From positions 1 through 43,672 of the forward strand of contig JAADGC010000069.1 of assembly GCA_013152585.1 (NCBI GenBank): a DNA stretch of 43,672 nt, written 5' to 3'. Numbering within the stretch: position 1 is the first letter of the stretch; each line of letters opens with the position of its first letter. This document shows positions 8,451 to 20,786 of the stretch, piece after piece. Both the position numbers and the translations under genes were made by a program. The notes under the pieces are model-generated. The model saw only the letters and a list, made by a program, of their open reading frames with translations, was not told the origin of the DNA and ran no database searches. The DNA comes from Chloroflexota bacterium (lineage in GTDB: Bacteria > Chloroflexota > Anaerolineae > J102).

Positions 8451-11400
8451 TCAGGACTGTGTGATCAGCGGCATCCACAGCAAGACCGGTGTGGGCGTAG
8501 GGGTCGCCGTAGCCGTGGGCGTGGCCGTCGCCGTGGGCGTGGGAGAAGGTGTCGCCGTTGGCGTGGGTGTGAATGTGGGGGGGGGGGTGAATGTAGGCGT
8601 GGCGGTGGCCGTGGGCGTGGCGGTCGGGGTATCGGTAGGCATGGGTGGGGGTGGGCACGGTGCCGCCAGGCAGCGTGTATTCCAGACTGAGTTCCGGCAG
8701 GCGCTCGGGCTCGTTCCAATCACTGCTCACCAGTTTGTACAACTGGTTGGCCGAGGCGTCGCCGGTGATCTGCCATCCGTAGTTGGCGGCATTGCCGGTA
8801 GCAAAGTCCTGCACGTCGGCCGTGACATTCCACTCGGTAAAGTCGCCCACCGCGGCCAGAGGGACGTCGGCGCTGGAGGTGGCGGCACGGTCGCCTGCGC
8901 CCAGGGCGCCAGGTGCATCCCAGGCCTGACCGCTGGTTGCCTGCTGCCAGGTAGCCTGGCGTTCTTCCCAGGCCTGCAACATGCGGTACAAATGTGTTTG
9001 CAATGGTGCAGTCTGATCTTCGTACACGTTCAGGCGCAACGTGGCTTGCGTAATCTTGGCATCGGCCGGCAGGGCGCTGAGATCAAAACGAATGAGGCTG
9101 TTGCGAGCGCCACTGGAGTGAATCCACAAATGCCCCAGGGTGCCGTAGTTGCGGGCGGGGTTCCACTCGTCGAGCAAGGTGTCCTGCACGATGGTCTGGC
9201 CGTCGCCAGCCTTGAGCAACATCGTCAACGGTTGCAGGTCCAAAGTCCCGAAATCGGCCTGTACGCCGGTCACCGACGCTCCCTGCCAGTTGAGGTAGCG
9301 CTCGGGCTGGCCGTCGTTGTCGTCGTCATCCTGCAGGCCGAAGTTGAAGCGCAGTTGCTGATGGGCGTGCAGTTCGCCGCCGAACAGGGCGGCGGGAATG
9401 GCAATTTCCAGATCGTAGCCGGTAGCGCTGTGCTGGCCGGCGGCCACAATGCCCGTGGTCGGGCCGCCCAGGCTTTGTACCAACCCGTCAGCACTGATGC
9501 TGACGCTGAAATCATCGCTGCCGGGGCGTTGGTCGGCGCTGGGATCGAAGCTGAGCAGCACGGCGTCGCCGCTGCCGACGGCGTTATCCTGCACCGATAC
9601 GGCCAGCAGCAGGGTGTCGGACCACCAGCCCCAACGCCAGGTGGCGCTGAGATCGGCGTCATCGGCCACGGGCTGGCCCTGCACAGAATCGGCGCTGGCG
9701 GCGGTGAGGCTGACGGCAGGCTGGCCCGCCCATTCGCTCACATCCCCATCCAGCGTCCGCGGCCCTACCGACTGGGCGGGCAGGGTGGGTTGCTGGCGGT
9801 CGAACTGGAACAGGGCCAGTTCGCCGAAGGTGGCGGGGTCGGCATCGAGGCTGCTTCCCGCCCAGATGAGATCGGTGTCGACATCATTTTGCTGTGCCGC
9901 GGGGGCAGTTGCTGTGTCGCGGTCGTACAGGGCGATATTGATGCCCAGCTTGCGCAGGTGCTCGAAGTTGGCACCCACGGCCGTGGCGGGGATGCGGGCT
10001 TCGATATCGTAGCCGGTGGCATGGGTCTGCACGGCCCATTGCCAGCCGGCGGGGGCGGGCTGGCCGCCTACCAGCAAGCTGCCGTCTGCACCAAAGAGCA
10101 TGCTGACGTCGTCGGCGCCGATCAGGCCGTCTTGCAAACCGTCGATGGCCACGCCTACCTGATCGAGTTGACCGGTTTGGGTGAGAACGTCGCTATCGTC
10201 GATGTGCAGGCCAAAGTAGAGGGCGTTGTCGTCCCAGCGCACGCGTACGTCGGCGTTGAGATCGGCCAGATCGGGCGTCTCACCGCTGATCGTGTCGGCA
10301 TCGCTGGCGTTGACGCTGCGCTGGAATGTGGATGTCCACTCGCTCAGATCGCCGTCGATGCTGGTGACGCCTTGCGGGTCGGCCACAAAACGACGGTCGG
10401 GTTTGGCAAAGCGGAGAATGGTCTGACCATCACCGGCGGCATAGACCAGTGTGCGATCCCAGGCATTGACGCTCCATAAATCTCCGGCTGCGGGCACATC
10501 GAGCACCGTCCAGGTGGCGCCGTCTTCGGTGGCTGCCAGGAATCCGTCACGGCCCACGGCCCAACCGGTGCTTTCATCCACCATCTGGATGCTGTAAATA
10601 AGGCTATTCACGCCCGTAAAACGATAATCTTCCCAGGTGAAGCCACCATCCTGGCTGTGCAGGATGCCCGCCTCGACGCAGGGATAGTCGGCATCTTCGT
10701 GGTGCCAGGACCCGGGGCGATAGCAGCCTGCGTACCACACGTTGTCGAGGGCACCGTTGGCATCGACATCGTAGGCGTCGATGGCATGTAGGAACCAACC
10801 GGCGTAATCGCTGAGGGGCGGGCGATGGCCCCAGGTCTGGCCACCGTCAAGCGTATAGCGGGGGCCGGCCGAAGTTTTGAGGATGGCCACCACGCCCACG
10901 TTTTCGTTGATCATATCGAGATCGACGCCGGTGGTGCGGATGACGGGTTGCGATTCGCTCCAGAAGCGATTGTTGGTGGTGTAGAAATAGTGGTGGGTGC
11001 CGGTGGCAATGCCTTTGTTGTCGGTGGTACGATTGACATCGTACAAGAAACCGCTATAGCCGGGTGCGAATTCGCGTCGCCAGGTGGCGCCGCCGTCGAG
11101 CGTGTGCACCATCAGGCCGCCGCGGCCAACAGCCGTGCAATCATCGGGATTGTCCGGTGCGCAGTCGATGGCCATCAACCAGGAACCGAGGGTGTCGGCC
11201 GCAACTGCAATATCGGGATTGTCGCGGAACTCCTGGGCGATCTCGCGCCAGGTGTTGCCGCCATCTGTGGTTTTGAGGGCGACGACGTGATCACCCACGG
11301 CATAAGCTACCTGATCGCTGGCGGCTTTGATGCTGAAAAAGCGGGGATAATGTCCGCCGATCACGTGTTCCCATTTGTTGCCGTCACGGGTGCGCCACAT

Positions 11401-12417
11401 GAACCAACTGGGCATTTGCGTGGGCCCCGACCAGTTGCCGTCGTTTTTGGCTATCACCGAACCGGCGGCCCACACGTGCTCGTTGTCGCCGGCGCCCAGC
11501 GCCGACAGATCCCAGCCCGGACTGGCGCTGCTTAGCTTCCAGGTGACCCCACCGTCGCTGGTGTGACCCACGCGGCCGTCTGGCCCGGCCACCCAGCCTA
11601 TTTGATCCTGGCCGGGGGCGAACTCGATTTCGTCGAGGGCGACGCCGATATTGGCCAGTACTGCCCAGGTGTCGCCTGTATCGCTGCTGTGATACAGGCG
11701 GCCATCACTGCCCACGGCCCACACGTGGCTGCCGGCAAGGGCAATGTCTTGCAGTTGGGTGCTGGTGGGGATGAGGCCGGTGATGGGGGTCCAGGTGGCG
11801 CCGCCATCCGCCGTCTTCAACAAAACGCCGTTGGCGCCGGCAGCAAAGCCGTGCAATCCGTCATCGGCCGCAGCCACGGCCAGCAGGGCCGAGTTGACGC
11901 CGCTGGTCTGGGGCGCCCAGGTGGCGCCGCCATCTGTGGTCTGCCATATCTCCCCGCCATCGCCCACAACCCAACCGTTGCTGCTATTGCTGAAGGAGAC
12001 GCCCACCAGGCGATTGGCCGATCCTATGGCCTGTTGCCGCCACGAGGCGCCGCCATCTTGGGAGCCGATGACAAGCCCGGTGTCGCCCACGGCCCACATG
12101 CTGCCGCCCTGTATGGCTAAATCGTACAGGTCGGCGGTGGGAACGGGCGACTGGTAGTGCCAGGTGTCGCCGCCATTGCTGCTGTTGATGATCATGCCGC
12201 TGCTGCCCACGCCAATGATGGTCTGGGCGTCGAGGCCGACGAGGGCGTTGACGACGCCGTCGCCGCGCCACACGCGTTGCCAGGCGCCTTGCGCTGTGGT
12301 CGCTGCGGGAGCGAGGTTGGTGTCGGTGGACGGGGCACTGAGCCCGTGGCTGGCGGTGAGGGGGATGGCCAGCAGGAGGAGTGCTATGAGGAATCCAATA
12401 CGTTTGTGATAGGTCAC
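8451..12417 (-). CDS. Secreted YCF48/BNR beta-propeller protein with CBM9-like and DNRLRE-like modules; apparent frameshift before the Thr/Pro-rich C-terminus
   Basis: Signal peptide MTYHKRIGFLIALLLLAIPLTASHG; repeated GVVGDGG...TTDGGATW; CBM9-like DLSEWTS...VRWDDNALYFGLHIDD; DNRLRE-like KAGDGQTIVQDTLLDEWNPARNYGTLGHLWI. The raw ORF reads to 8290, but the TPTATPT...VLLWMPLITQS* tail lies in another frame ending at 8451. Confidence 0.8.
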
Positions 12418-12878
12418 AACTTTTCTCCGTGGTGAAGTGAATTGCAGGTGTTTTGTCTGGTTGACCCCACACCCGGCTCTCGCAAGCTCTGGTTTTCCCC
12501 TCCCCGAAATTCGGGGAACGGGTGATGCAAAATCCAGACCGGATGGAAAGAGGGACGAAGCATCGGGGGTGGGATGAAATGCACTATCCAGATCGATAAC
12601 GTGCTGGGTTTTTTACCATCGCTTACGGTGGATGGTAGTCGCAGGGCGCTAGCGTAGCAGATAAAGCGTGGGGAGAGCAAGCTTCGCTGCCTTTGTGAGA
12701 CGCTGAAACAGGCCAAAATGGGCGAATTATCCTTCCATCTTACAAAACTGTCATCTTTGGGGGCTCAATGAGGGGCTTCCCCAAAAAGTGACAAGGCGCC
12801 ATGTGGAAGTGTGGCGCGTGGTATATTGAGGTGCGATGCGTCTCGAAAGTAGCCGTAGCTACTCTAAAACCCCCAGAC

Positions 12879-14297
12879 TCAATAGGCCCCTTTTCCCTTA
12901 AGAACAACCCCAATCGTACGCCACAGGATCTGCAGATCGAGCAAGGGGGAATAATGGCTGATGTAGTAGAGATCGTCTTCGGTGTGCAGGTGCATAGGCT
13001 TGTCGCTGCGGCCGCTGATCTGCCACCAGCCGGTGATGCCGGGCGGCACGGCAAAGCGTTTGTGCTGCCAGGCTTCGTAACGGGCGACAATGAAGGGCAA
13101 TTCCGGCCGCGGGCCAACCATGCTCATTTCGCCTTTAAGCACATTGAGGAGTTGCGGGAGTTCGTCCAGGCTGGTGCGGCGAATCAAACGCCCGACCCGT
13201 GTGATGCGCGGATCGTCACGGCGCTTGTGGATGATATTGCCGTCCTCGGTTTCCTGTACCACTTGAGCTAACATTTTGTCGGCATGATCGACCATGGAGC
13301 GGAATTTGTAAACATGAAACAAGCGACCATTCTCGCCCACGCGTTCTTGTTTGAGGATGATGGGGCCGGGCGAATCGAGCTTGACGGCGATGGCCACGCT
13401 CAGCATGATCGGCCACGACAGCAACACGGTCGTCGACGCCACTATCAGATCAAAGATGCGTTTGATCAGGCGGTTGACCCCGTTGATGGCCGGGTCGCGC
13501 AAGCCGATCAGGGGAATGCCATCCCAATCTTCCATACTGGCCCGAAAGAAGGCCAGATCGAGGACATCGGGTACCACCCGTACACGCACAGGTTGTTCCT
13601 GCAACGAGATCACCAGACGGCGCAAAGGTTCGTGGGCGTGCAGGGGCAGAGCGAAGACCACTTCGTCTACATGATGGCGATCTACCATTTGTATGGTAGA
13701 CGACAAAGGTCCCAACACCGTGCCCCCCAGCAGAACCTGGCCCATTTTCTCGGGGGCGTCATCCACATAGCCCACCAAGTTCAACCCGGTCCAGGCTTCT
13801 TCCTGAATACGTTGGGCGACAGTCTGGCCCACGCGACCGGCGCCGATCACTAAAATGCGCCGCGTGCTAAGTTGGCGGGCGCCAGCCCAGCGCAACCCGA
13901 TCCGCAACACCCAACGATAGCCAATCAGGGCGCCGAGATCAACGATGAAGAAATAGATGAACATGAGCCGCGGCAAATCTCGGTATGACAGGTACAGCAC
14001 GCCTGCGAATACAAAGGCGGCGATGCTGATGGCCAGCAGCAGGATCTGCAGTTCGTCCACCGCCCGCAGGGTGTGCCGCGTATCGTATACGTTGAACAGG
14101 AAGAAAACCAGGGTCCAGATGGCAACCACTGTCACATAAAGTGCCGGCACAAAATGGATGTCCGGGGTACGAAGATTGACGCCAAAGGGTAGGAGCAGGC
14201 GAGCATGATATGCCACATAAAGGGCCAGTAATGTCAACAATAAATCACTGACGAAAGCATAAATGATGAAATTGGTATCTTCTTCGCGACGTAACAT
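12879..14297 (-). CDS. Polyprenyl glycosylphosphotransferase (exopolysaccharide sugar transferase, WcaJ/WbaP family)
   Basis: N-terminal TM helices, Rossmann-like [19 protein letters not shown]-terminal [10 protein letters not shown]...[30 protein letters not shown]...[29 protein letters not shown]. Confidence 0.93.
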   Translation of the reverse strand: MLRREEDTNFIIYAFVSDLLLTLLALYVAYHARLLLPFGVNLRTPDIHFVPALYVTVVAIWTLVFFLFNVYDTRHTLRAVDELQILLLAISIAAFVFAGVLYLSYRDLPRLMFIYFFIVDLGALIGYRWVLRIGLRWAGARQLSTRRILVIGAGRVGQTVAQRIQEEAWTGLNLVGYVDDAPEKMGQVLLGGTVLGPLSSTIQMVDRHHVDEVVFALPLHAHEPLRRLVISLQEQPVRVRVVPDVLDLAFFRASMEDWDGIPLIGLRDPAINGVNRLIKRIFDLIVASTTVLLSWPIMLSVAIAVKLDSPGPIILKQERVGENGRLFHVYKFRSMVDHADKMLAQVVQETEDGNIIHKRRDDPRITRVGRLIRRTSLDELPQLLNVLKGEMSMVGPRPELPFIVARYEAWQHKRFAVPPGITGWWQISGRSDKPMHLHTEDDLYYISHYSPLLDLQILWRTIGVVLKGKGAY

Positions 14298-14528
14298 GGC
14301 TTTCCTTCGGGGGATGTGTTTAGCTTATTGTAAGCATTAACAGCGCTGACCCCGTTTTGCGCAACGATCTTATATTATACCCAATCTGCAGGCAGAGCCA
14401 AAGAAAGCGCCAGCAATCGGGCGCGTTTCAGGAATTTGGGCGTAAGGTTGGAGGTGGCGCTGCGGCGCATCACGGATGCGACCAACACACGCCACCAAAA
14501 ACATGGGACGCACCCCCCGCCAGCTCAG

Positions 14529-14557
14529 TTGACCTTCGCACCTATGTGATGTAAAAT
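14529..14557 (+). promoter_or_regulatory. Sigma70-type promoter upstream of the histidine kinase
   Basis: TTGACC (14529-14534), 17-nt spacer, TAAAAT (14552-14557). Confidence 0.6.
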
Positions 14558-14558
14558 A

Positions 14559-16391
14559 ATGCCCGCTTTTTTCATGCTCGCCACTCCCATTACACAACTA
14601 ACGGCTTATTGGCACCAACATAGTTTGATGTTTGCATTTGATTACACCCCAGTACTGTGGTTATATTTTTTGTCAGCGGGTATAAGCTTGGCTTTTGCCT
14701 GGTATGCCAGCAGACAAACCGCCAGCACCCTGAACCGTGCGTTTACGTGGCTGATGCTGGCCGCGGGTTGGTGGGCGCTAACAAGCATGTTGGAGATCGT
14801 TAGCGCAAACGAAGAGACGCTGCTGTTTTGGATGAAATTGAAATATCTGGGGGTCATACCGGTCGCCCCGCTGTGGTTGATCATGACGATTGCTTATGTG
14901 CAGCGCCCCCAATGGCTGAAATTATGGTTCGTGCGTGCAGTGCTGGGCCTCGATCTGGTCATGATCGTTTTTGTCTTTACGAACGATGAAACGCATTGGT
15001 GGTGGTCGCAATGGCAATATGAAAGCACACCGTGGTTGCATGGAATGATTGTACAATGGGGGTGGGCATTCTGGGTGCACGTAGCGCTCGCTTATAGCAT
15101 GTTATTCATGGTCATGCTTCTCCTTTTCCGATTTTATTGGAATGTCTCTCCTTTCCACCAGCAGCAGATCAAGCTCCTGCTGATCGGGTTGGCACTCCCC
15201 CTTTCGAGCAATGCCCTGCTGCTTTCGGGCTATGTCCCCTCCGTACTAACAAGTATCGACATCACGCCGATTCCCATGGCCGCGGCGGGGGTGATTATCG
15301 GCTATGCTTTGTTCCACTACCGATTGCTTTTTGCGATTCCTATTGCCCGCGACATCGTCTTCAACCAGGTGAATGACGGTGTGATTGTGCTTGATCACAA
15401 TCAGCTTGTAATCGATGTGAATCAGGCTGCGCTCAGGTATCTCGGCATCACCAATAAACGTGTCGTGGGACAATGTATTACGGACCTGGAGATAGCCTCC
15501 GACCTACGAGACTGTCTGGCACCCGGGGCAGAGAACGACATCCGTGACTCGTCTGCATACGAAGTCGTTTCGCAGCAAAACGGGCATCCGCTTTATCTGC
15601 ACATAACGACCACCGCTATCAACGAAGCAGACACTGCTTCAGCCCACCGCCGCATGGTCACCCTGCACGATATCACCGAGCGCAAAAAATACCAGGAAAC
15701 GGTGACGCGTTATGTGCGCATGGTGGCGCATGATGTCCGCTCTCCCCTGTCTCTGGCCGTCGGCTATATAAGTCTGATGGCTGAATCACCTTTAGATGAC
15801 AAGACACTTTCGTATTTGCACATTGTCGAAAAGGCGTTGCAACGCATCGACAGGTTGACCGCAGAGTTGCTGGATCTGGAACGCCTGCGTCAGGGGGTGG
15901 GACTGTATCGCAAGTCATTTGCCCCCGAGGAAATCGCCCAACAGGCCTTTGAAGATATATTGCCCCTGGCGATAGCGAAAACACAGAAGTTTCGGCTGCA
16001 ACAATCCCCTCATCTCCCCTGTCTGTTCGGAGACCCCATGCTGATTCGGCAGGCGCTGGTCAATCTGAGCACGAATGCTATCAAATACACCCCACCCGCT
16101 GGCGACATCCTACTGCACGTGCAACAGGAAAACAACAACGTTGTGTTCAGCGTTGAAGATAATGGCCCCGGTATTGCCCTCGAGCGTCAGGCCAATTTGT
16201 TCGAGCCTTTCCAGTATGGCCGCAGGGAATCCGGCTCCGAACGAGGTAGCGGCCTGGGCTTGAGCCTGGCGAAAGCCATTGTCGAGGCGCATCAGGGCCA
16301 GGTTTTGGTGGATAGCACGCTCGGACAAGGCAGTATTTTTCGCATTGTGTTGCCGCTAGAGCCGGGTGGAGCCCAGGCCAGCCCGGTGTAA
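14559..16391 (+). CDS. Sensor histidine kinase (N-terminal 7TM domain, PAS-like, HisKA, HATPase_c)
   Basis: Seven-TM N-terminus; RYVRMVAHDVRSPLSLAVGYISLM H-box; NLSTNAIKYTP N-box; VEDNGPGI and GSGLGLSLAKAIVEAHQG G-boxes. The start is probably internal (14574 or 14628), given the promoter at 14529-14557. Confidence 0.92.
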   Translation: MPAFFMLATPITQLTAYWHQHSLMFAFDYTPVLWLYFLSAGISLAFAWYASRQTASTLNRAFTWLMLAAGWWALTSMLEIVSANEETLLFWMKLKYLGVIPVAPLWLIMTIAYVQRPQWLKLWFVRAVLGLDLVMIVFVFTNDETHWWWSQWQYESTPWLHGMIVQWGWAFWVHVALAYSMLFMVMLLLFRFYWNVSPFHQQQIKLLLIGLALPLSSNALLLSGYVPSVLTSIDITPIPMAAAGVIIGYALFHYRLLFAIPIARDIVFNQVNDGVIVLDHNQLVIDVNQAALRYLGITNKRVVGQCITDLEIASDLRDCLAPGAENDIRDSSAYEVVSQQNGHPLYLHITTTAINEADTASAHRRMVTLHDITERKKYQETVTRYVRMVAHDVRSPLSLAVGYISLMAESPLDDKTLSYLHIVEKALQRIDRLTAELLDLERLRQGVGLYRKSFAPEEIAQQAFEDILPLAIAKTQKFRLQQSPHLPCLFGDPMLIRQALVNLSTNAIKYTPPAGDILLHVQQENNNVVFSVEDNGPGIALERQANLFEPFQYGRRESGSERGSGLGLSLAKAIVEAHQGQVLVDSTLGQGSIFRIVLPLEPGGAQASPV

Positions 16392-16453
16392 ATAAGATGA
16401 GGTTTCGTGACGCTGGCCCGCCGGGGAATGAACTCTCCCGGCACCACAACTGT

Positions 16454-16469
16454 GCCCCGTGAACGGGGC
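16454..16469. repeat. Small palindrome within a repeat-like intergenic segment
   Basis: GCCCCG-TGAA-CGGGGC next to CCTGTCCTGAGCGTAGCCGAAGGG. Confidence 0.5.
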
Positions 16470-16919
16470 TTGGCAGAAAAAATCTCTCGCAAAGCCTGTC
16501 CTGAGCGTAGCCGAAGGGGCGCAAAGTTCGCAAAGAAGACAAAAAGCTGGCTCTTTTGGATTTCGTGGGCTGTGCACGACCTGCTGCATCTGCGCCAACT
16601 CGTCGAGCTGCAAGTTGGCTTATGCCACCCACATCGCTAAGCCTTTCAGGGAGGGATATGCGGGCTGAGGAGAGATGAGCCAGACGGGCGCGGGCTGCCG
16701 TCCCGGCTTCTTGCGGCTTCCAAATTGGCATCCCGCCATCCTCGCCGTCTCGAGGGACGAAATGGTCGCTTGGCGTATCTATCCCTGTGCGTTTCGCTAT
16801 TTCTGCGAATCGAATGCCGAAAAAGACACCCAAGCGCGACCATTTGTTGGCTTATCGGTTATAAACCCTTAGAATAGAGTTATTCCCATCACCCATCCAT
16901 TTCGGAGGACGACATCTAA

Positions 16920-17726
16920 ATGAGTGAAAATACACTTCAAGGCAAATGGGCGCTGATCCTGGGCGCCTCCAGTGGATTCGGCGCCGCCACAGCCCGGGCC
17001 CTGGCGCAAAAAGGAATGAACATCTTCGGTGTTCATCTGGATATGAAACAGACCCGGCCCCGCGTACAAGCCGTGATCGCCGACATCGAGGCTGCCGGAA
17101 GCCAAGCTGTCTTTTTCAATATAAACGCATCCAACGAACACAAACGCACCCGCGCCCTGGCCAAAATGAAAGAACATCTGGCTGCCAGTGCCCAACCCGC
17201 TATCTGGCTGATGATGCACTCGCTGGCGTTCGGCACCCTCAAACCCTTTATTGCCGACAATCCCGAAGACGCCATTGCGCCGACCGACATGAACATGACC
17301 GTGGAAGTCATGGCGCACTCACTTGTTTACTGGACGCAAGCACTGGTGCGGGAGAATATGTTGGGGCAGGGTAGCCGTATCTGGTCCATGACCTCCGAAG
17401 GCTCGCATCGCGTGGTGCCTGGGTATGGGGCCGTCTCCGCGGCCAAATCCTCGCTCGAATCCCATACCCGGCAACTGGCGATGGAACTGGGCCCGCGCGG
17501 GATTCTCGTCAACTGCATCCAGGCTGGTGTCACCGACACCCCGGCGCTGCGCCAGATCCCCGGCCACGAGCAGATCATCGCCGCCAGCATCCGTCGCAAT
17601 CCCGGCGGCCGTATGACCCAGCCCGAAGATGTGGCCAACACCATTGCGGCGCTGGCTGTGCCCTCCGTCAACTGGATCTCGGGCAGCATCATCTTCGTGG
17701 ATGGCGGCGAAGACGTAGCCGGCTGA
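16920..17726 (+). CDS. SDR-family enoyl-ACP reductase-like protein (FabL-like)
   Basis: GASSGFGAATARALA cofactor motif; YGAVSAAK (Y-x6-K, the spacing of enoyl reductases); RGILVNCIQAGVTDTPAL; good SD (GGAGG) upstream. Confidence 0.75.
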   Translation: MSENTLQGKWALILGASSGFGAATARALAQKGMNIFGVHLDMKQTRPRVQAVIADIEAAGSQAVFFNINASNEHKRTRALAKMKEHLAASAQPAIWLMMHSLAFGTLKPFIADNPEDAIAPTDMNMTVEVMAHSLVYWTQALVRENMLGQGSRIWSMTSEGSHRVVPGYGAVSAAKSSLESHTRQLAMELGPRGILVNCIQAGVTDTPALRQIPGHEQIIAASIRRNPGGRMTQPEDVANTIAALAVPSVNWISGSIIFVDGGEDVAG

Positions 17727-17735
17727 GCCGGCATC

Positions 17736-18548
17736 ATGAGTAAGATGTTACGCATCCTGGCACTTTTTGCTCACCCCGACGACGAACTGGGCGCCGGGGG
17801 CACCCTGGCCAAGTATGCCGAAGCCGGCGCCGACATCACCCTCGTCAGTGCCACCCGCGGCGAAGCGGCCACCATCTATTGCGATGACTGCGCCACGCCC
17901 GACACCCTCGCCGCTGTGCGCACGCAGGAACTGGAATGTTGTTGCCGCGCCCTCGGCATCGCCCATCTGCAATGGCTGGACTGGCCCGATGGTGGGGTAT
18001 CCACCATTTCCGAGGCGACAGCCGTGGCCCAGTTGGTGCCCATCATCCGCCGCATCCGCCCCCACATCCTCATCACCCATCCCGAACACGGCACCTATCC
18101 CCACCCCGATCATATTGCCGTGCATCATCGGGCGCTGGCAGCGTACCGGGCTGCGGCTGATCCCAACTACGATGCCGAGGCCGGACCGGCTTGGGCCACC
18201 CCCAAACTCTACGTGCGCGCCATACCCGAAAGTGTCTTCGATCTGATCCCCGGCTTTAGCGATTACCGCGTCCAGCTCAACGGCCAGGCCCTGTCCTTCA
18301 CTGCCGACCCGCCCGAGCACATCCAATGCACCATCGACTGCCACCACACCGTGACGAAGCGGATCAGCGGTTGGGCATGCCACCGATCACAGCACAATCC
18401 CCGCGGCACCTTCAGCACCCTCAGCGCCGATCAGCAACAGCAGATCTTCGCTGTGGAACACTTCCGTTTACTCGACCACCATCTTGGCACCGATCTGCCC
18501 CCACACACCACCCTGACCGCAGGACTAGCCGACTTTGAACCTATCTGA
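17736..18548 (+). CDS. PIG-L/LmbE family deacetylase
   Basis: ILALFAHPDDELGAGGTLAKYAEAGADITLVSATRGE and HPDHIAVHHRAL motifs. Confidence 0.92.
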   Translation: MSKMLRILALFAHPDDELGAGGTLAKYAEAGADITLVSATRGEAATIYCDDCATPDTLAAVRTQELECCCRALGIAHLQWLDWPDGGVSTISEATAVAQLVPIIRRIRPHILITHPEHGTYPHPDHIAVHHRALAAYRAAADPNYDAEAGPAWATPKLYVRAIPESVFDLIPGFSDYRVQLNGQALSFTADPPEHIQCTIDCHHTVTKRISGWACHRSQHNPRGTFSTLSADQQQQIFAVEHFRLLDHHLGTDLPPHTTLTAGLADFEPI

Positions 18549-18960
18549 TACCGATCTCAACGCCCTGAGCGCCAACATACGCCACAGCCTCACATGGTCC
18601 GCCATCTGCGAGCACTATCTCCGCCGGCGTCCCAAAAAAGACTTTCGTTCCTTGCTGGAAGAGCTACAGACCACCGAACAACTTATCGCGGCCGATCTGG
18701 CACATATCCTGCGCCAGCACAATACCCGCCCCGGTGATCTGGCGGTTTTGGGCAGCCTGCTGGCACAGGCTCGTGTACGCAAGACGGACGAAACCCGTAT
18801 GCGTTTCATCCAGCAAGGATTGGCGAATTCGCACACATGGTACTTGGCCCAAATCGAAGCCTCAGCCCCGCCGCTGCGTGATATCTGGCAAACACCGTGC
18901 GACCAACTGGCAGCCATCGAAGCCAAATTCAGTGCCATCCTGGCCCAATCCGAACAGTAG
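18535..18960 (+). CDS. Conserved-looking helical protein of unknown function (141 aa)
   Basis: Overlaps the 3' end of the PIG-L gene by 14 nt, consistent with translational coupling; continuous ORF, predicted mainly helical. Confidence 0.6.
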   Translation: MNLSDTDLNALSANIRHSLTWSAICEHYLRRRPKKDFRSLLEELQTTEQLIAADLAHILRQHNTRPGDLAVLGSLLAQARVRKTDETRMRFIQQGLANSHTWYLAQIEASAPPLRDIWQTPCDQLAAIEAKFSAILAQSEQ

Positions 18961-19033
18961 CACGCTCGGCTCTCGCAGACGGCCGGCAAACCATCCTCAT
19001 CTATCCCCTTGATCTTGCAAAGGAGCAAATCAT

Positions 19034-19888
<855 letters not shown>

Positions 19889-19891
19889 CAC

Positions 19892-20659
19892 GTGATTCAA
19901 AACACCCCGCCCCACCTCGCCGTGCAACGGGCACAACACTGGCTCCGGCAGCAACCCCAAAAAGCCCTCAGTAATTTCACATGGGTGAACAACATGACAA
20001 TAGGCGCACCTTATTGTCGTTTTGCCTATGCCGACGAGCAACACTGTCTGGCGCGCCATTTGTGGCTGCCATTCACCGCCATCTCGGTGGAAGGGCGATC
20101 ACCTGCGACGACGCTCCAGCTTGCGCGAGAACTGCTGGTCCCGGATGAGGCAGCCTACACCCTGGCGCCGCCTGGCCTGACTCGTCTCCTCACCGCCAGC
20201 ATGCACATCCTCGATATCCGCCCCGAATGGCAGATGCTCTTTCATGGTCGCCCCGACTTGCTACCATCGGGGCAAGCCCAACAATTGCATCCCTCCGACC
20301 TGCCTGCGATGCTGGCGTTAGCCGCCACTGATGAAGTCATGGTTTTTAGTCCCGAAACCTTTGCCCGCGGCAGCTTCTTTGGTGTTTACATCGATGCCGA
20401 ACTCGTGGCCATGGGCGGGGTGCAGACCAGACTTCCGGGACTGGTGGAAATAGGCTCTATTGTCACCCACCCTCGCCACCGTCGACGCGGCTATGCCAGC
20501 CAAGTCGTTTCCGCCCTGCTTCAACATCTACACGCCCAAGGTCAACAAATTTTCCTGTGCCTTTTTCAGACCAATGCACCCGCTCGTTTGCTCTATGAAA
20601 AGATCGGCTTTCAAGTGATCAACGAGCTATCCTTAATCCATTGGCGTCTTCCCAACTGA
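19892..20659 (+). CDS. GNAT family N-acetyltransferase
   Basis: GTG start; VEIGSIVTHPRHRRRGYASQVVSALLQHLHAQG acetyl-CoA binding motif. Confidence 0.85.
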   Translation: MIQNTPPHLAVQRAQHWLRQQPQKALSNFTWVNNMTIGAPYCRFAYADEQHCLARHLWLPFTAISVEGRSPATTLQLARELLVPDEAAYTLAPPGLTRLLTASMHILDIRPEWQMLFHGRPDLLPSGQAQQLHPSDLPAMLALAATDEVMVFSPETFARGSFFGVYIDAELVAMGGVQTRLPGLVEIGSIVTHPRHRRRGYASQVVSALLQHLHAQGQQIFLCLFQTNAPARLLYEKIGFQVINELSLIHWRLPN

Positions 20660-20786
20660 TTCCGACTTTTCTCATCATTCCTGATTATCTGTCAGCTTTA
20701 ATGTAAGCATCTTTACAGCAATTGACGTGCGTCCCATTTATACTTGTTTAATTTATTTGATATCCTCTGGGGAGGGGATAATAGTG

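Noticed and set aside
8413-10479. 688-aa plus-strand ORF rich in GVAVAVGVGV
   Set aside because: Exact antisense of the YCF48-type gene and its TP-rich repeat; composition is the mirror of a GC-rich coding strand.
10479-12200. Recurrent CCAGGTGGCGCCGCCATC-like units resembling a repeat array
   Set aside because: They encode the DGGATW motif of successive propeller blades; spacing and divergence are protein-driven, not CRISPR.
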